Shown: positions 39,902 through 49,892, numbered from the stretch's first letter. The stretch: DNA of 64,000 nt from Labilithrix sp. (GCA_019637155.1 JAHBWE010000009.1:1-64000), one strand, 5' to 3'. A program made the numbers and translations. Notes: generated from the sequence alone by a model not told the origin.

Positions 39902-41989
39902 ATGCCGAACCGGCTCGCGACCGAGGCGTCTCCGTATTTGTTGCAACATGCAAACAATCCGGTCGCGTGGTGGCCGTGGTGCGAGGAGGCGCTCGCGGAG
40001 GCGCGGGCGCGCGACGTGCCGATCCTCCTCTCGATCGGGTACTCCGCCTGCCACTGGTGCCACGTGATGGAGCGCGAGAGCTTCGAGGACGCCGCGATCG
40101 CGGAGGTCATGAACGCGCTCTTCGTGAACGTGAAGGTCGACCGCGAGGAGCGGCCCGATCTCGACCAGATCTACCAGCTCACGGTGCAGCTCATGGGTCG
40201 CTCGGGCGGCTGGCCGCTCACGGTGTTCCTCACGCCGGCGCAGAAGCCCTTCTTCGCCGGTACGTATTTCCCGCCCGACGATCGCCACGGCATGCCGGGC
40301 TTCCCGAAGGTCCTCCGCGCGCTGGCGGAGGCGTACCGCGATCGCCGCGACGAGGTCCTTGGCCAGGCGGAGGAGCTGACGAAGGCGATCGCGCAGATCG
40401 GCCGCGGCACGAGCGGCACGAGCGGCACGAGCGGCGCGGCCGACGCGGCGCCGGGATCGTTCGTGCTCGGGCGCGATCTCCTCCAGCGCGCGGCGGGCCC
40501 GCTCCTCAAGCGCTGCGACGACGTCTACGGCGGCTTCGGCGACGCGCCGAAGTTCCCGAACACGATGCCGCTCGAGGTGCTCCTCCGTCGCGGCGTGCTC
40601 GAGGACGTGGCCGCCGCGCGCGAGGCCGCGCGCCTCCAGCTCGAGCGCATGCGCCGCGGCGGGATCTGGGACCACCTCGGGGGCGGGTTCCACCGCTACT
40701 CGACCGATCGCGAGTGGCTCGTCCCGCACTTCGAGAAGATGCTCTACGACAACGCGCTCCTCTTGCGCGCGTACGTCGACGGGTCGCGCGCCCTCGGCGA
40801 GCCAGCGTTCGCCGACGTCGCGCGTGACGTCGCGCAGTACGTCGCGCGCGAGATGACCGATCCCGACGGTGGCTTCTACGCCTCGCAGGACGCGGACAGC
40901 GAGCCGGAGCCGGGCGAAGAGAAGCAAGAGGGCGCGTTCTTCGTGTGGTCGCCGGCCGACGTGCGCGCCGCGCTCGGCGACGGACCCGACGCGGAGCAGG
41001 CGCTGAAGCACTTCGGCATCACGCTCGCCGGCAACTTCGAGGAGCACGGCCGGCCGACGTTCAAGACCGTCCTCTCGTCCGTCCGCGACGGCGACATCAC
41101 GCCGATCAAGGAGAAGCTGTTCGCCGCGCGCGAGGCGCGGCCGAAGCCGTTCCGCGACGAGAAGGTGCTCACGAGCTGGAACGCGCTGATGATCGGCGCG
41201 CTCGCGGAGGCCGGCGCCGCGCTCGACGAGCCCGCCCTCACCGCCGCGGCGGAGCGCGCCTTCGCGTTCGTGTGGGCGACGATGCTGGACGGCGGCCGCG
41301 TCGCGCGGCTCTGCAAGAAGGTGGACGGCGAGTGGCTCGTGAAGAAGCCCGGCTTCCTCGACGACCACGCCTACCTCGCGAACGCGGCCCTCGACCTCTA
41401 CGAGGCCACCGGCGCGCCGGGCTACGTCGCCCACGCGCGCGCGATCGCGGACGCGCTGCTCGACGCGTTCTACGTCGAAGGCGAAGGCTTCTACTTCACG
41501 CCGAAGGACGGCGAGGCGCTCATCACGCGCGCGCAGGACCCGTACGACAACGCGGTGCCGAGCGGCTCCTCGATCGCGTGCCGCGCGCTCCTCCGCCTCG
41601 GCGCGCTCGTCGGCGATCGCTACGCCGCGATCGCGGAGCGCGAGCTGGTCCGCCTCGCCCCCGAAGCGGCGAAGAACCCGTTCGCGTACGGCCAGTCCAT
41701 CTGCGAGCTCGATCGCCTCGTCCGCGGCTCCGTCGACGTGGTCCTCGTCGGCCCCCGCGCCGACGCCCGCACGAAGTCCCTCGCCCGCGCGACGTTCACG
41801 CAGTGGCTCCCGAACCGCACCGTGGCGTGGCTCGACCCCACCGACGCCGCGACGCTCGAAGCCTGCTCCGCCCTCGCGGAGGGCAAGCCCGCGCAGGACG
41901 CGCCCGCGGCCTACGTCTGCCGCGGCCGCACCTGCTCGCTCCCGGTCACGACCCCGGCCGAGCTCCTGCCGCTGCTGACGCCCTCCTGA
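39902..41989 (+). CDS. YyaL-type thioredoxin-domain protein (DUF255)
   Basis: I use the ATG at 39902 (MPNRLATEASPYLLQHANNPV); an in-frame ATG at 39890 is close by. The 695-residue protein has the N-terminal DUF255 thioredoxin-like domain with SACHWCH (Cys50, Cys53). A central and C-terminal (alpha/alpha)6 barrel like that of glycosidase families follows, ending in CRGRTCSLPV. This matches YyaL and human SPATA20 in length and order. The function is uncharacterised in all organisms as far as I know. Confidence 0.94.
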   Translation: MPNRLATEASPYLLQHANNPVAWWPWCEEALAEARARDVPILLSIGYSACHWCHVMERESFEDAAIAEVMNALFVNVKVDREERPDLDQIYQLTVQLMGRSGGWPLTVFLTPAQKPFFAGTYFPPDDRHGMPGFPKVLRALAEAYRDRRDEVLGQAEELTKAIAQIGRGTSGTSGTSGAADAAPGSFVLGRDLLQRAAGPLLKRCDDVYGGFGDAPKFPNTMPLEVLLRRGVLEDVAAAREAARLQLERMRRGGIWDHLGGGFHRYSTDREWLVPHFEKMLYDNALLLRAYVDGSRALGEPAFADVARDVAQYVAREMTDPDGGFYASQDADSEPEPGEEKQEGAFFVWSPADVRAALGDGPDAEQALKHFGITLAGNFEEHGRPTFKTVLSSVRDGDITPIKEKLFAAREARPKPFRDEKVLTSWNALMIGALAEAGAALDEPALTAAAERAFAFVWATMLDGGRVARLCKKVDGEWLVKKPGFLDDHAYLANAALDLYEATGAPGYVAHARAIADALLDAFYVEGEGFYFTPKDGEALITRAQDPYDNAVPSGSSIACRALLRLGALVGDRYAAIAERELVRLAPEAAKNPFAYGQSICELDRLVRGSVDVVLVGPRADARTKSLARATFTQWLPNRTVAWLDPTDAATLEACSALAEGKPAQDAPAAYVCRGRTCSLPVTTPAELLPLLTPS

Positions 41990-42025
41990 AGCCCCTCGCC
42001 GGCCGCGCGGTGTAGCATCGCGCGC

Positions 42026-42979
42026 ATGCGTATCCAGGGCTCGAACATCGTCGTGACCGGGGGCGCCGGGTTCATCGGCTCGCACCTCGTTCGTGCGCTC
42101 GCGGAGCGCGGCGCGGCGCGGGTCACCGTCGTCGACAGCCTGCGTTACGGCGACGTCGCCAACCTCGGGGCGCGCGAGGGCGTGCGGCTCGTGAAGCACG
42201 AGATCGGGTTCGACCCGCCGGCCGATCTCGAGCGCGCGCTCGAGGGCGCGGATCTCCTCTTTCACCTCGCCGCCGAGAAGCACAACCAGAGCAAGGACTC
42301 GCCCTCCCGCGTCCTCGCGAGCAACGTCGCCGGCACCCTCGCCCTCTACGAGGCGGCGGTGAAGGCCGGCGTGAAGAAGATCGTCTTCACCTCTTCGCTC
42401 TACGCCTACGGCCGCATGAGCGGAGGCGCCTTCGTCGAGACGGAGCGATGCGAGCCGAAGACGGTCTACGGCATCAGCAAGCTCGCCGGCGAGCACTTGC
42501 TCGCGTACACGAGCCAGGCCTCCGGCGTCCCGTTCGTGGTGCTGCGGTACCTCTTCATCTACGGCCCGAAGCAGTTCGCGGGCATGGGCTACAAGAGCGT
42601 CATCATGAAGAGCTTCGAGCGGCTCCTCGCCGGCGAAGCGCCCGTCGTCTTCGGCGACGGCATGCAGGCGCTCGACTACGTGTACGTCGACGACGCGGTC
42701 GAGGCGACGATCCTCGCCGCCACCGAGGACGTCTCGGGGGAGGTCCTCAACGTCGCGAGCGGCAGAGCGACGACCGTGCGGGACCTGATCGAAACGATGG
42801 TGAAGGTGAGCGGTCGCGACCTCGCCCCCGCCTTCGGCCCGGCCGACTGGACCGCGGGGACCCACCGGTTCGGCGATCCGGAGAAGACCGCGCGTGTCCT
42901 CGGGTGGCGCGCCACCACGTCCCTCGAAGACGGCCTCCGCCGCACGTTCGATTGGATCGCGGCTCAGGGCCGGTCGTAG
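42026..42979 (+). CDS. NAD-dependent epimerase/dehydratase (sugar nucleotide)
   Basis: The 317-residue Rossmann protein has the extended-SDR signature GGAGFIGSH (12-20), the Ser123-Tyr148-Lys152 triad (TSSLYAYG; VYGISKLAGE) and the FIYGPKQ block (about 175-181). This places it with UDP-glucose 4-epimerase-like enzymes that act on nucleotide sugars. Its 3' end overlaps the convergent GT39-like gene by 16 bp. It probably supplies activated sugar for surface polysaccharide together with the following genes. Confidence 0.9.
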   Translation: MRIQGSNIVVTGGAGFIGSHLVRALAERGAARVTVVDSLRYGDVANLGAREGVRLVKHEIGFDPPADLERALEGADLLFHLAAEKHNQSKDSPSRVLASNVAGTLALYEAAVKAGVKKIVFTSSLYAYGRMSGGAFVETERCEPKTVYGISKLAGEHLLAYTSQASGVPFVVLRYLFIYGPKQFAGMGYKSVIMKSFERLLAGEAPVVFGDGMQALDYVYVDDAVEATILAATEDVSGEVLNVASGRATTVRDLIETMVKVSGRDLAPAFGPADWTAGTHRFGDPEKTARVLGWRATTSLEDGLRRTFDWIAAQGRS

Positions 42980-44931
42980 AGGACGACGTGATCGACGAGC
43001 AGGTGCCCCCACGGGCCGGCGTCGTTGTCGATCAAGCGGAGGAACGCGGTCTGCCCGCGCCAGCGCTCGACGTTCAGCGCCACCTTCACGAGGAGCTCGT
43101 AGTTCCGGTAGACGATGCCCTGCGAGGTGACGACCCGACCGCCGACGACGAGCTCGACGTGCACGCTGCCGCCGCCGCCGATGCGGAACGCGAGGCGATC
43201 GCGATCGATCGTGAACGTCGGTGACGTGAGAATGCCGGTCGCGAGGTCGAATCCGTGTCTGGTGTCGAGCGAGTTGGCGGTGCGCTGGCCGATCACGCCG
43301 TGAAGAGGCTGCTGCGACTGCGGGTTCGCCGTCGTCGTCCCGGTCTCCCACGCGCCGCCGCTTCGGAGCCAGCCCGGCAGCGCCGGATCTTCGAAGTCGA
43401 AGAGCACGCGGAGGTTCTTCTCCGGGTCCTGCCAGCGCAACATGAGCGTGAGGCGCGAGCCCTCTCCGATCTGCGTCGTCGGGGCGCTCGTGATCTCCCG
43501 ATCGTACTCGTAGCGAGCGACGATCTCGCGCATGCCGAGGATCTGCTCGGTGCGCGTGAGGAGCGCGTAGCGCGCGCGCCCGCGATCGAGATACGGCCCG
43601 AGGGAGAGCCCCGGCAGTCCGCCCCAATACGCGTCCAGGATCGTCATGTCGCTGTACTGCGGAGAATCGTGACCGTTCTGGATCGGGACGAAGGGATGAC
43701 GCGGGATGATGACGCCCCCTTCGAGCTTCGAGATCATCGCGTTGGTCTCGATCGCCCGGAGCCGGTTCTCCGTCGTCGGGGTGTACTTCTCGAGCTCGTG
43801 GCTCCAGCTCCGGCGCGCGAGGAAGAGCGCGAGGGCCACGAAGAGCACGTAGCGGAGGCCGCGACCGATGCGTGGATGTCGCTCGAACGCGCGCCCCATG
43901 TCTCTGGCGAGCAAGAGCGCCGCCGGCCCGGTGAGCAGCGCGAACGGCATGAAGTCGTTCGCGAAGCCACCGACCTTCGCGTAAGGGAGGAGCGCGGCGG
44001 GGATCGCGGCGACGAGGAGGCCGAACCAGAGCATCGTTCGCTGCGAGAGGCGACGCCGGACGGCGAGCGCGACGAAGACGACCGGCATCGCCGCGAGATA
44101 GGGCGCGAAGTCGAAGAGCCTCCACGCTCCGGCGATGAACCGAGCCCGCAGCACCTCGTGGCCGCCGAGGAGGCCGATCGTGTAGACCCAGAACCAGCCC
44201 TTGCTCTTGAGCTGCAACGCGGCGAGCACGACGGCGGAGAGGGCCGTCGTGTAGAGGGCGAGGTTGGTGCCGGCGCGCCGATTGCGCACGAGCACGAAGA
44301 GGTGAATCCACGCGATGAGAAAGACGGTCAGGAGGCGCGTGTAGATGGCAATCGTCGAGATGGCCGCGAGCGCGAGCAGCCGCTTGACCTTCGGCCTTCG
44401 CTCCTCCGCGAGGACGGCGGCGACCATGCAGAGCGCCCACGCCATGCAGTCCTCGCGCACGAGATCGTAGAAGCCCTCGAACAGCGGCGTCCCCGCGGCG
44501 GCGACGCCGACCGCGAGCGCCCCCGCCGTCAGCCCCAGCGCACGGCTCCCGCGCTCGTCGCGCTCCGCGAGCACGCGGACGGTGAGCGCCATCGCGAGCA
44601 CGAAGAAGGCCATCGTGACCGAGCGCGCCACGCCGTACGTCAGCCCCGTCACCTTGCCGACGCCCGCGAGGAGGAGCGGATAGCCGGGCGGGTGGAACAG
44701 CGGCAGGTAGCCGTTCGCCGGTGGGGCGTACGTGCTCAGCCCCTTCATGTGCCGGTAAGCCTGATAGAGCGCGTGCCCCTCGAGCCACTCCATGTCCCAC
44801 GGGTAGTCGAAGCGGGCGAGATAGAGCCGCACCACGAGCACGAGGTGGCGGAGCGCCGGCGCCGCACACGCGGCGAACAGCACCCAGCCCAGGATCACCG
44901 GGCGCGAAGACCGCGCTTTCAAGGTGCTCAA
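42964..44931 (-). CDS. GT39-like polytopic membrane glycosyltransferase, GT-C fold
   Basis: The frame is open upstream to 45141, but that part overlaps the plus-strand glycosyltransferase. I place the start at a TTG near 44931; the start is uncertain. The product (about 655 residues) has about ten membrane helices in its first 400. An early DYPWDMEWLEG loop carries the Asp/Glu pair typical of ArnT/PMT-like GT39 enzymes. The C-terminal 170 residues form a beta-sandwich, probably periplasmic and carbohydrate binding. It probably transfers sugar from a polyprenyl carrier. Confidence 0.78.
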   Translation of the reverse strand: MSTLKARSSRPVILGWVLFAACAAPALRHLVLVVRLYLARFDYPWDMEWLEGHALYQAYRHMKGLSTYAPPANGYLPLFHPPGYPLLLAGVGKVTGLTYGVARSVTMAFFVLAMALTVRVLAERDERGSRALGLTAGALAVGVAAAGTPLFEGFYDLVREDCMAWALCMVAAVLAEERRPKVKRLLALAAISTIAIYTRLLTVFLIAWIHLFVLVRNRRAGTNLALYTTALSAVVLAALQLKSKGWFWVYTIGLLGGHEVLRARFIAGAWRLFDFAPYLAAMPVVFVALAVRRRLSQRTMLWFGLLVAAIPAALLPYAKVGGFANDFMPFALLTGPAALLLARDMGRAFERHPRIGRGLRYVLFVALALFLARRSWSHELEKYTPTTENRLRAIETNAMISKLEGGVIIPRHPFVPIQNGHDSPQYSDMTILDAYWGGLPGLSLGPYLDRGRARYALLTRTEQILGMREIVARYEYDREITSAPTTQIGEGSRLTLMLRWQDPEKNLRVLFDFEDPALPGWLRSGGAWETGTTTANPQSQQPLHGVIGQRTANSLDTRHGFDLATGILTSPTFTIDRDRLAFRIGGGGSVHVELVVGGRVVTSQGIVYRNYELLVKVALNVERWRGQTAFLRLIDNDAGPWGHLLVDHVVLYDRP

Positions 44932-44983
44932 TAGGGAAAGGGCAGTCTGGCGCAGTGGACGGACTCCGCTAGGATGCGCCGCC

Positions 44984-47248
44984 GTGTCTAGCTCGTTCCA
45001 TCCGCCGGAGGAAACTGGATCGTCATCCGTCGAGGTGTCCGTCCTCGTCCCCTGCCTGAACGAGGAGCTGAACCTCGGCGAGCTCGCGCGGCGCGTCCTC
45101 GAGGTCTTCGAGGTGGGGGGATTCCGCGGGGAGCTCGTCATCGTGAACGACGGCTCGACCGACGGGACCGGTCGCGTGATCGACGCGCTCGCGGAGGCGC
45201 ACCCCGGGACCGTGATCGCCGTTCACCACACCGAGAACCGCGGCATCGCGGCGGCGTGGAAGACGGCCGCCGCCGCCGCCACCGGTCGCCTCGTCGCCAC
45301 GATCGACGCCGATCTCCAGTACCAGCCGGAGGACCTCCTCCGCCTGCGCCGGAAGCTCATCGAGTCGAACGCCGACGTCGTGCAAGGCTGGCGCAGCGCC
45401 GTCGGCCGCCGGCGCGACAACCGCTACTACCTGAGCCGCGGCCTCAACCGAATGCTGAACGGCGTGTTCGGGATGGAGCTGCAAGACAACAAGAGCGGGT
45501 TCGTGATCTGCAGCCGGGAGGTCTTCCTCGATCTCCTGACGTACCAGGGCACCTACTTCTACTGGCAGTCCTTCATCATGGTCGCCGCCAAGGCGAAGGG
45601 TTACTCGTACGAGCAGATCGAGACCCTCTTCGAGCAGCGGCGCCAGGGCGTGTCGTTCCTCGAGACCACCTCGACGTCGGCGAGCCTGAAGAGCGTCTAC
45701 GACCTCGGGAAGGCCGCCTGGGAGTACCGCGTCCGGCCGCCGGTGCCCGACGTCGCGCATCAGTTCTTGCGCCGCAACCCGGTCGTGGATCGCTCTCCCG
45801 AGCGCGATCCGCTGCAGGAGCTGCGCTGGCGCACGTACCTCTCGCTCTTCGGCGCGACGCACTGGATGATCACGCGCGACGTCGAGGGCTACTACGAGAC
45901 GCTGCGCAAGACGCAGTGGCTCGCCGCCGACGAGGTCCGCGAGCTCCAGGACGAGAAGCTTCGTCGCATCGTCCGGCACGCCTACCGCAACGTCCCCTAC
46001 TACCGGGCGCGCATGCAGGCGCTGAAGCTCGCGCCGAGCGACGTTCGCGGCCAAGCCGACCTCCACAAGCTGCCCTTCTTGACGAAGGCCGACATCCGGA
46101 AGCACCTCTTCTTCGACATCATGTCGGAGAACCACGACAAGGCGCAGGTGCTCAAGATCACGACGAGCGGCTCGACCGGCGAGCCGTTCGTGTGCTTCGC
46201 GGACCGCGCTCAGCTCGAGCATCGCTGGGCGGCGACCCTGCGCGCGCAGGAGTGGACCGGCTATCGGTTCGGCGATCCCACCGTGCGCCTCTGGCACCAG
46301 ACCCTCGGCATGACGACCTTGCAGGCGTCGCGCGAGCGCGCCGACGCGATCCTCTCGAACCGCTCGTTCGTCCCGGTCTTCCAGCTCGCCGACGCCAAGC
46401 TGCCCGAGATGATCCGCACGATCGCCGAGAAGCAGCCGGTCCTGATCGACGGCTACGCCGAGGCGCTCGACCTCCTCGCGCGGTACCTGAAGTCGAGCGG
46501 CAACGACGTCGCGCTGCGGCCGCGCGCGATCATGTCGAGCGCGCAGACGCTCCCCGCCTCGAGCCGGCGCCTCATGGAGGAGGCCTTCGGCTGCAAGGTG
46601 TTCGACAAGTACGGCAGCCGCGAGTTCTCCGGGATCGCCTACGAGTGCAACGCGCACGACGGCCACCACGTCGTCGCGGAGAGCTACATCGTCGAAATAT
46701 TGAAAGGCGGTGAGCCCGCCAAACCAGGTGACATCGGCGAAATCGTCATCACCGATCTCAACAACTACTGCATGCCCTTCCTCCGTTATCGCATCGGCGA
46801 CATCGGAGAGGCGATGGCCCCCGGCGCGTGCTCGTGCGGGCGCGGGGCGCCGCGCATCGGCGCGATCGAGGGGCGCGTCCAATCCATCATCCAGGGCACG
46901 GAGGGACGCTTCTTGCCCGGCACCTTCTTCGCCCACTACCTCAAGGAGTTCGACCACGCGATCCGGCAATTCCAGGTCGTGCAGGACGAGCCGGGCGCGA
47001 TCACGTTCCGCGTGGTCAAGGGCGGCCGCTACTCCGAGGCGGTGCTCGACGAGATCCTGACCACCTTCCGCGAGCACCTCGGCGCGCACATGAAGATCAC
47101 GACCGAGTTCGTCGATGACCTCGCGCTCATTCGCACCGGCAAACGCGTCGCGAGCGTCTCGCGCGTCCCGATCGATTTCCAGAACGTGGCCCCGTCGCTC
47201 ATTCGCGCGCACCGAGAAGGAAACGGCCGCTCGACCGCGGCCTCCTGA
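44984..47248 (+). CDS. fusion of GT2 glycosyltransferase and CapK/PaaK-like adenylate-forming enzyme
   Basis: The 754-residue product starts at the GTG at 44984. Residues about 18-250 are a GT2 transferase with VLVPCLNEELNL, VNDGSTDGTG and DADLQYQPEDLL (DXD), like dolichol-phosphate mannosyltransferases. Residues about 310-740 match phenylacetate-CoA ligase/CapK-like proteins, with ITTSGSTGEPFV, KYGSREFSGIAYECNAH and RYRIGDIGEAM. The CapK type is found in exopolysaccharide clusters and forms acyl-adenylates. Having both in one chain suggests coupled acylation and glycosylation; that is inferred. It could also be two genes fused in evolution. Confidence 0.88.
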   Translation: MSSSFHPPEETGSSSVEVSVLVPCLNEELNLGELARRVLEVFEVGGFRGELVIVNDGSTDGTGRVIDALAEAHPGTVIAVHHTENRGIAAAWKTAAAAATGRLVATIDADLQYQPEDLLRLRRKLIESNADVVQGWRSAVGRRRDNRYYLSRGLNRMLNGVFGMELQDNKSGFVICSREVFLDLLTYQGTYFYWQSFIMVAAKAKGYSYEQIETLFEQRRQGVSFLETTSTSASLKSVYDLGKAAWEYRVRPPVPDVAHQFLRRNPVVDRSPERDPLQELRWRTYLSLFGATHWMITRDVEGYYETLRKTQWLAADEVRELQDEKLRRIVRHAYRNVPYYRARMQALKLAPSDVRGQADLHKLPFLTKADIRKHLFFDIMSENHDKAQVLKITTSGSTGEPFVCFADRAQLEHRWAATLRAQEWTGYRFGDPTVRLWHQTLGMTTLQASRERADAILSNRSFVPVFQLADAKLPEMIRTIAEKQPVLIDGYAEALDLLARYLKSSGNDVALRPRAIMSSAQTLPASSRRLMEEAFGCKVFDKYGSREFSGIAYECNAHDGHHVVAESYIVEILKGGEPAKPGDIGEIVITDLNNYCMPFLRYRIGDIGEAMAPGACSCGRGAPRIGAIEGRVQSIIQGTEGRFLPGTFFAHYLKEFDHAIRQFQVVQDEPGAITFRVVKGGRYSEAVLDEILTTFREHLGAHMKITTEFVDDLALIRTGKRVASVSRVPIDFQNVAPSLIRAHREGNGRSTAAS

Positions 47249-47290
47249 ACGGCTCGTGCCGCCTGGGGCGCCGTGCTAGGAGCGCGAGCC

Positions 47291-47950
47291 ATGGACGTCG
47301 AAGCGCTGAACGATCGCCTCGCCCGCGAGCACCCGATTGACGACTACTACGCGCGCTCGCCGCTCCCGATCCGGCTGATCGAGAAGCGCCGCCTGTCCAT
47401 CATTCGCGAGATGATCGGCCCCGCGGCCGGTCTCGAGCTCGCCGAGATCGGGTCCGGCGGCGGCCACGTGCTCCGCATGTTCAAGGAAGCCAAGATCACC
47501 GCGATCGACGTCTCCGACGTGTTCCTCGACACCGCTCGCAAGAACCTCGCCGGCTACGACGCCAAGTTCGTGAAGGGCGAGGTCGACAAGCTCGATCTGC
47601 CCGCCGGCAGCTTCGACCGCATCATCTGCACCGAGGTGCTGGAGCACACGGTCGACCCGGGAGTGATCCTCGAGGCCCTCGCGAAGCTCCTCCGGAAGGA
47701 CGGCGTCGCGGTGATCACGGTGCCCAACGATCCCCTCATCCTTCGGCTCAAGGACATCGTCCGACGCAGCCCGGCGGGGTACGTCCTGGGCGGTCGCGTG
47801 AACTGGGGCGGCGACGAGTACCACCTCCACAAGTGGACGCCGGACGAGTTCGGGCGCCTGCTCGCCCGCTACTTCCGCGTGACGGAGCGCCGCTCGGCGC
47901 CGCTGGATCGCCTCCCGATCCGGGTCTGCTACCGCTGCGTCCCGCTCTGA
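47291..47950 (+). CDS. class I SAM-dependent methyltransferase
   Basis: The ATG at 47291 begins MDVEALNDRL. The 219-residue protein has motif I LAEIGSGGGHVLRMF (about 50-64), motif II AIDVSD and the post-I block IICTEVLEHTVDP. It is a small-molecule methyltransferase. The context, directly after the GT2/CapK fusion (42-bp gap), points to a polysaccharide or lipid-linked sugar substrate. No substrate-specific feature is visible. Confidence 0.92.
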   Translation: MDVEALNDRLAREHPIDDYYARSPLPIRLIEKRRLSIIREMIGPAAGLELAEIGSGGGHVLRMFKEAKITAIDVSDVFLDTARKNLAGYDAKFVKGEVDKLDLPAGSFDRIICTEVLEHTVDPGVILEALAKLLRKDGVAVITVPNDPLILRLKDIVRRSPAGYVLGGRVNWGGDEYHLHKWTPDEFGRLLARYFRVTERRSAPLDRLPIRVCYRCVPL

Positions 47951-47969
47951 GCTGGCCTATCATCTCGGG

Positions 47970-48869
47970 ATGCGACCCGCGCCGGTGCTCATCGGCTCCT
48001 TGCTCCTCGGCTGCGCCATCCTCTCCGCGTGCAGCAGCTCGAAGACGCCCAACGCCGGCGCGGATCCGGATCCGGACGGCGGCGAGAGCACCGAGACGCT
48101 GCCCGACGGAGCCCCGGCCGAGACGGAGACCGTCACCGTCAGCGAAGAGAAGATGAGCTTCCAGGGGCGCGAGCGGCGCTACCTCCTCGTCAAGCCGAAG
48201 AGCTACGACGCCGAGAGGACGTATCCGCTCGTCCTCTCGTTCCACGGCAACCCGGGCTACCCCGAGTACCAGCGCAACTTGCTCCCGTTCGAGAGCGTGT
48301 CGAAGGACGACGCGATCGTCGTCTATCCGGCCGCCGCGCACGACGACTGGGACTTTCAGCCGACCGACAACGTGGACATCCCGTGGATGCTGCCGCTCGT
48401 CGACGACGTCGCCTCGAAGGTGAACATCGATAAGGCGCGCGTCCTCGGCTACGGCTACAGCGGCGGCGCCTACTTCATCTCGGCCGCCGCGTGCCGCGTC
48501 GGCGGGATCTTCGAGATGATCGCCATCCTCTCCGGCGGCGCCCCCGAAGCGTACAAGGAGGGGCAGGCGACCACGACGCAGGGCTGCGTGGTGTGTGACG
48601 GCACTCCGCTCGCCACGCTCGTCGTGCACGGCATGGAGGACAAGTCCGTCGTCCCCTTCGAGGGCGGCGACTTCGCGCGCAAGTGCTGGGCGGAGACGAA
48701 CGGCTGCACGCAGGACGAGCTCGAGGACTCCGAGCCTTCGGCGTGCCAGACGTACAAGGGTTGCTCCGCGGGCCACCCGACGAAGTGGTGCGCGGTCCCG
48801 GGCCAGGGCCACGACGCGTGGAAGCCGAGCATGCAGGTCGCGTGGGACATGTTCCAAGCGCTCCCGTGA
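47970..48869 (+). CDS. PHB-depolymerase-like esterase lipoprotein
   Basis: The 299-residue protein has lipobox LSAC and a short acidic linker. An alpha/beta-hydrolase follows: SFHGNPGYPEYQ (oxyanion), GYGYSGGAYF with Ser164 and GQGHDAW as the His region. Asp in HGMEDKSVVPF may complete the triad. It resembles the LpqC/polyhydroxybutyrate-depolymerase family, which also includes feruloyl esterases. The substrate is unknown. It is 19 bp after the methyltransferase, perhaps trimming acyl groups from the polymer made by this cluster; that is inferred. Confidence 0.87.
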   Translation: MRPAPVLIGSLLLGCAILSACSSSKTPNAGADPDPDGGESTETLPDGAPAETETVTVSEEKMSFQGRERRYLLVKPKSYDAERTYPLVLSFHGNPGYPEYQRNLLPFESVSKDDAIVVYPAAAHDDWDFQPTDNVDIPWMLPLVDDVASKVNIDKARVLGYGYSGGAYFISAAACRVGGIFEMIAILSGGAPEAYKEGQATTTQGCVVCDGTPLATLVVHGMEDKSVVPFEGGDFARKCWAETNGCTQDELEDSEPSACQTYKGCSAGHPTKWCAVPGQGHDAWKPSMQVAWDMFQALP

Positions 48870-49892
48870 TCAGCGCTCCCGCGCTGCGGCCTCCTCCGCT
48901 TCCGCTTCTGCTTCCGCCTCTTCGAGCACCGGCGGCGGCGCCGACATCACGCGGACGCGCGCGGCCTTCTCGACGCGGAGGAACGGGATCCCCACCGGCT
49001 CCATGAGGCCCGCGTTCGCGCGGTAGCCCATCCCCGCGGCGGTGTCGGCGCTGTGGGTGAGCTCGCCGATGACCTCGACGTGATCGCCCTCCTCGATCGT
49101 GAGGGCGCGGGCGTAGTCGAACGGGAACACCGTCCGCTCGGACATGCGCGCGCGATCGATCTCCGCGACGAGACCCTCGAGCTTGGCGACCTCGGCGTCG
49201 ACGCGCGCGAGCGTCCCGAGGACGCGGATGCGGCCCGGCGGGACGCGGAGCGTGCGGCCGTCCTCGAGCGTCACGTCGAAGCCCGCCGTGCGCGCGTCGC
49301 GCATCATCGCGCCGCCGCCGAGGACGCGGCGCTCGTGGAGCTCCATCGACCAGCCGTACGCAGAGCCCTCGCGCCACGGCGTGTCGAGCAGCTCGCCGCC
49401 GCGGACCACGCCGCGCGCCGCGGCGACGACCTTCTTCGGCTTCGGCGCGGCGTAGAGCGCGCCGTGCGGCTGCGGCTCGTGCATCCTGTCGCGGACGAAG
49501 CGCACGATCGTGCGGATCAGCCAGTAGAGGATCACGCCCACCGCCGCGGCGACGACGATGACGATGAGGGCCATGATGCCCCCGACCCCCGCGTCGCCGG
49601 CGCTGCACGCGTCGAGCACGTCGCAGCCGTTGCAGTAGTCGAGGGCGCTCCCGCTCGCCGCGCCGCCGGCGCCGGCCTTCGCCGCGTTGCGCACCGCGCG
49701 CGCGCGCGAGTCGGGGCCCCACACCTCGTCGAAGAGCTTCGTCCGGCCGGCGCGCGAGACGATCGAGACCGTCTGGTGGCCCTTCCCGCGGCAGTCCTCG
49801 CCGTGATCGAAGAGCGTGCGGCACGAGAGGCAGATCCGCGAACGGACACCTCCCCTCGCGGGAGGCCTGCTGCCGTCAGCGCCGGACGCCAC
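48870..49892 (-). CDS. membrane protein with N-terminal Cys pairs, unknown function
   Basis: The 340-residue protein has an N-terminal region with CLSCRTLFDHGEDC (about 21-34) and CNGCDVLDAC (about 87-96), one strong membrane span (about 104-126) and a cytoplasmic part. The latter has a beta-rich segment (ELHERRVLGGGAMMRDARTAGFDVTLEDGRTLRVP). The C-terminus is a Glu/Ala tail. The layout resembles GIDE/MULAN-like DUF proteins, but the similarity is weak. It is coupled to pcnB, whose stop lies 17 bp inside this gene. Confidence 0.72.
   Translation of the reverse strand: MASGADGSRPPARGGVRSRICLSCRTLFDHGEDCRGKGHQTVSIVSRAGRTKLFDEVWGPDSRARAVRNAAKAGAGGAASGSALDYCNGCDVLDACSAGDAGVGGIMALIVIVVAAAVGVILYWLIRTIVRFVRDRMHEPQPHGALYAAPKPKKVVAAARGVVRGGELLDTPWREGSAYGWSMELHERRVLGGGAMMRDARTAGFDVTLEDGRTLRVPPGRIRVLGTLARVDAEVAKLEGLVAEIDRARMSERTVFPFDYARALTIEEGDHVEVIGELTHSADTAAGMGYRANAGLMEPVGIPFLRVEKAARVRVMSAPPPVLEEAEAEAEAEEAAARER

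Noticed and set aside
39200..44869. 1,889-codon open frame on the minus strand
   Set aside because: Same reason: it covers the YyaL-type, epimerase, GT39-like and GbsR genes in another frame.
44932..45141. N-terminal extension of the GT39-like protein
   Set aside because: The extra residues are Ser/Thr/Arg-rich, overlap the plus-strand glycosyltransferase, and lack similarity to the family.
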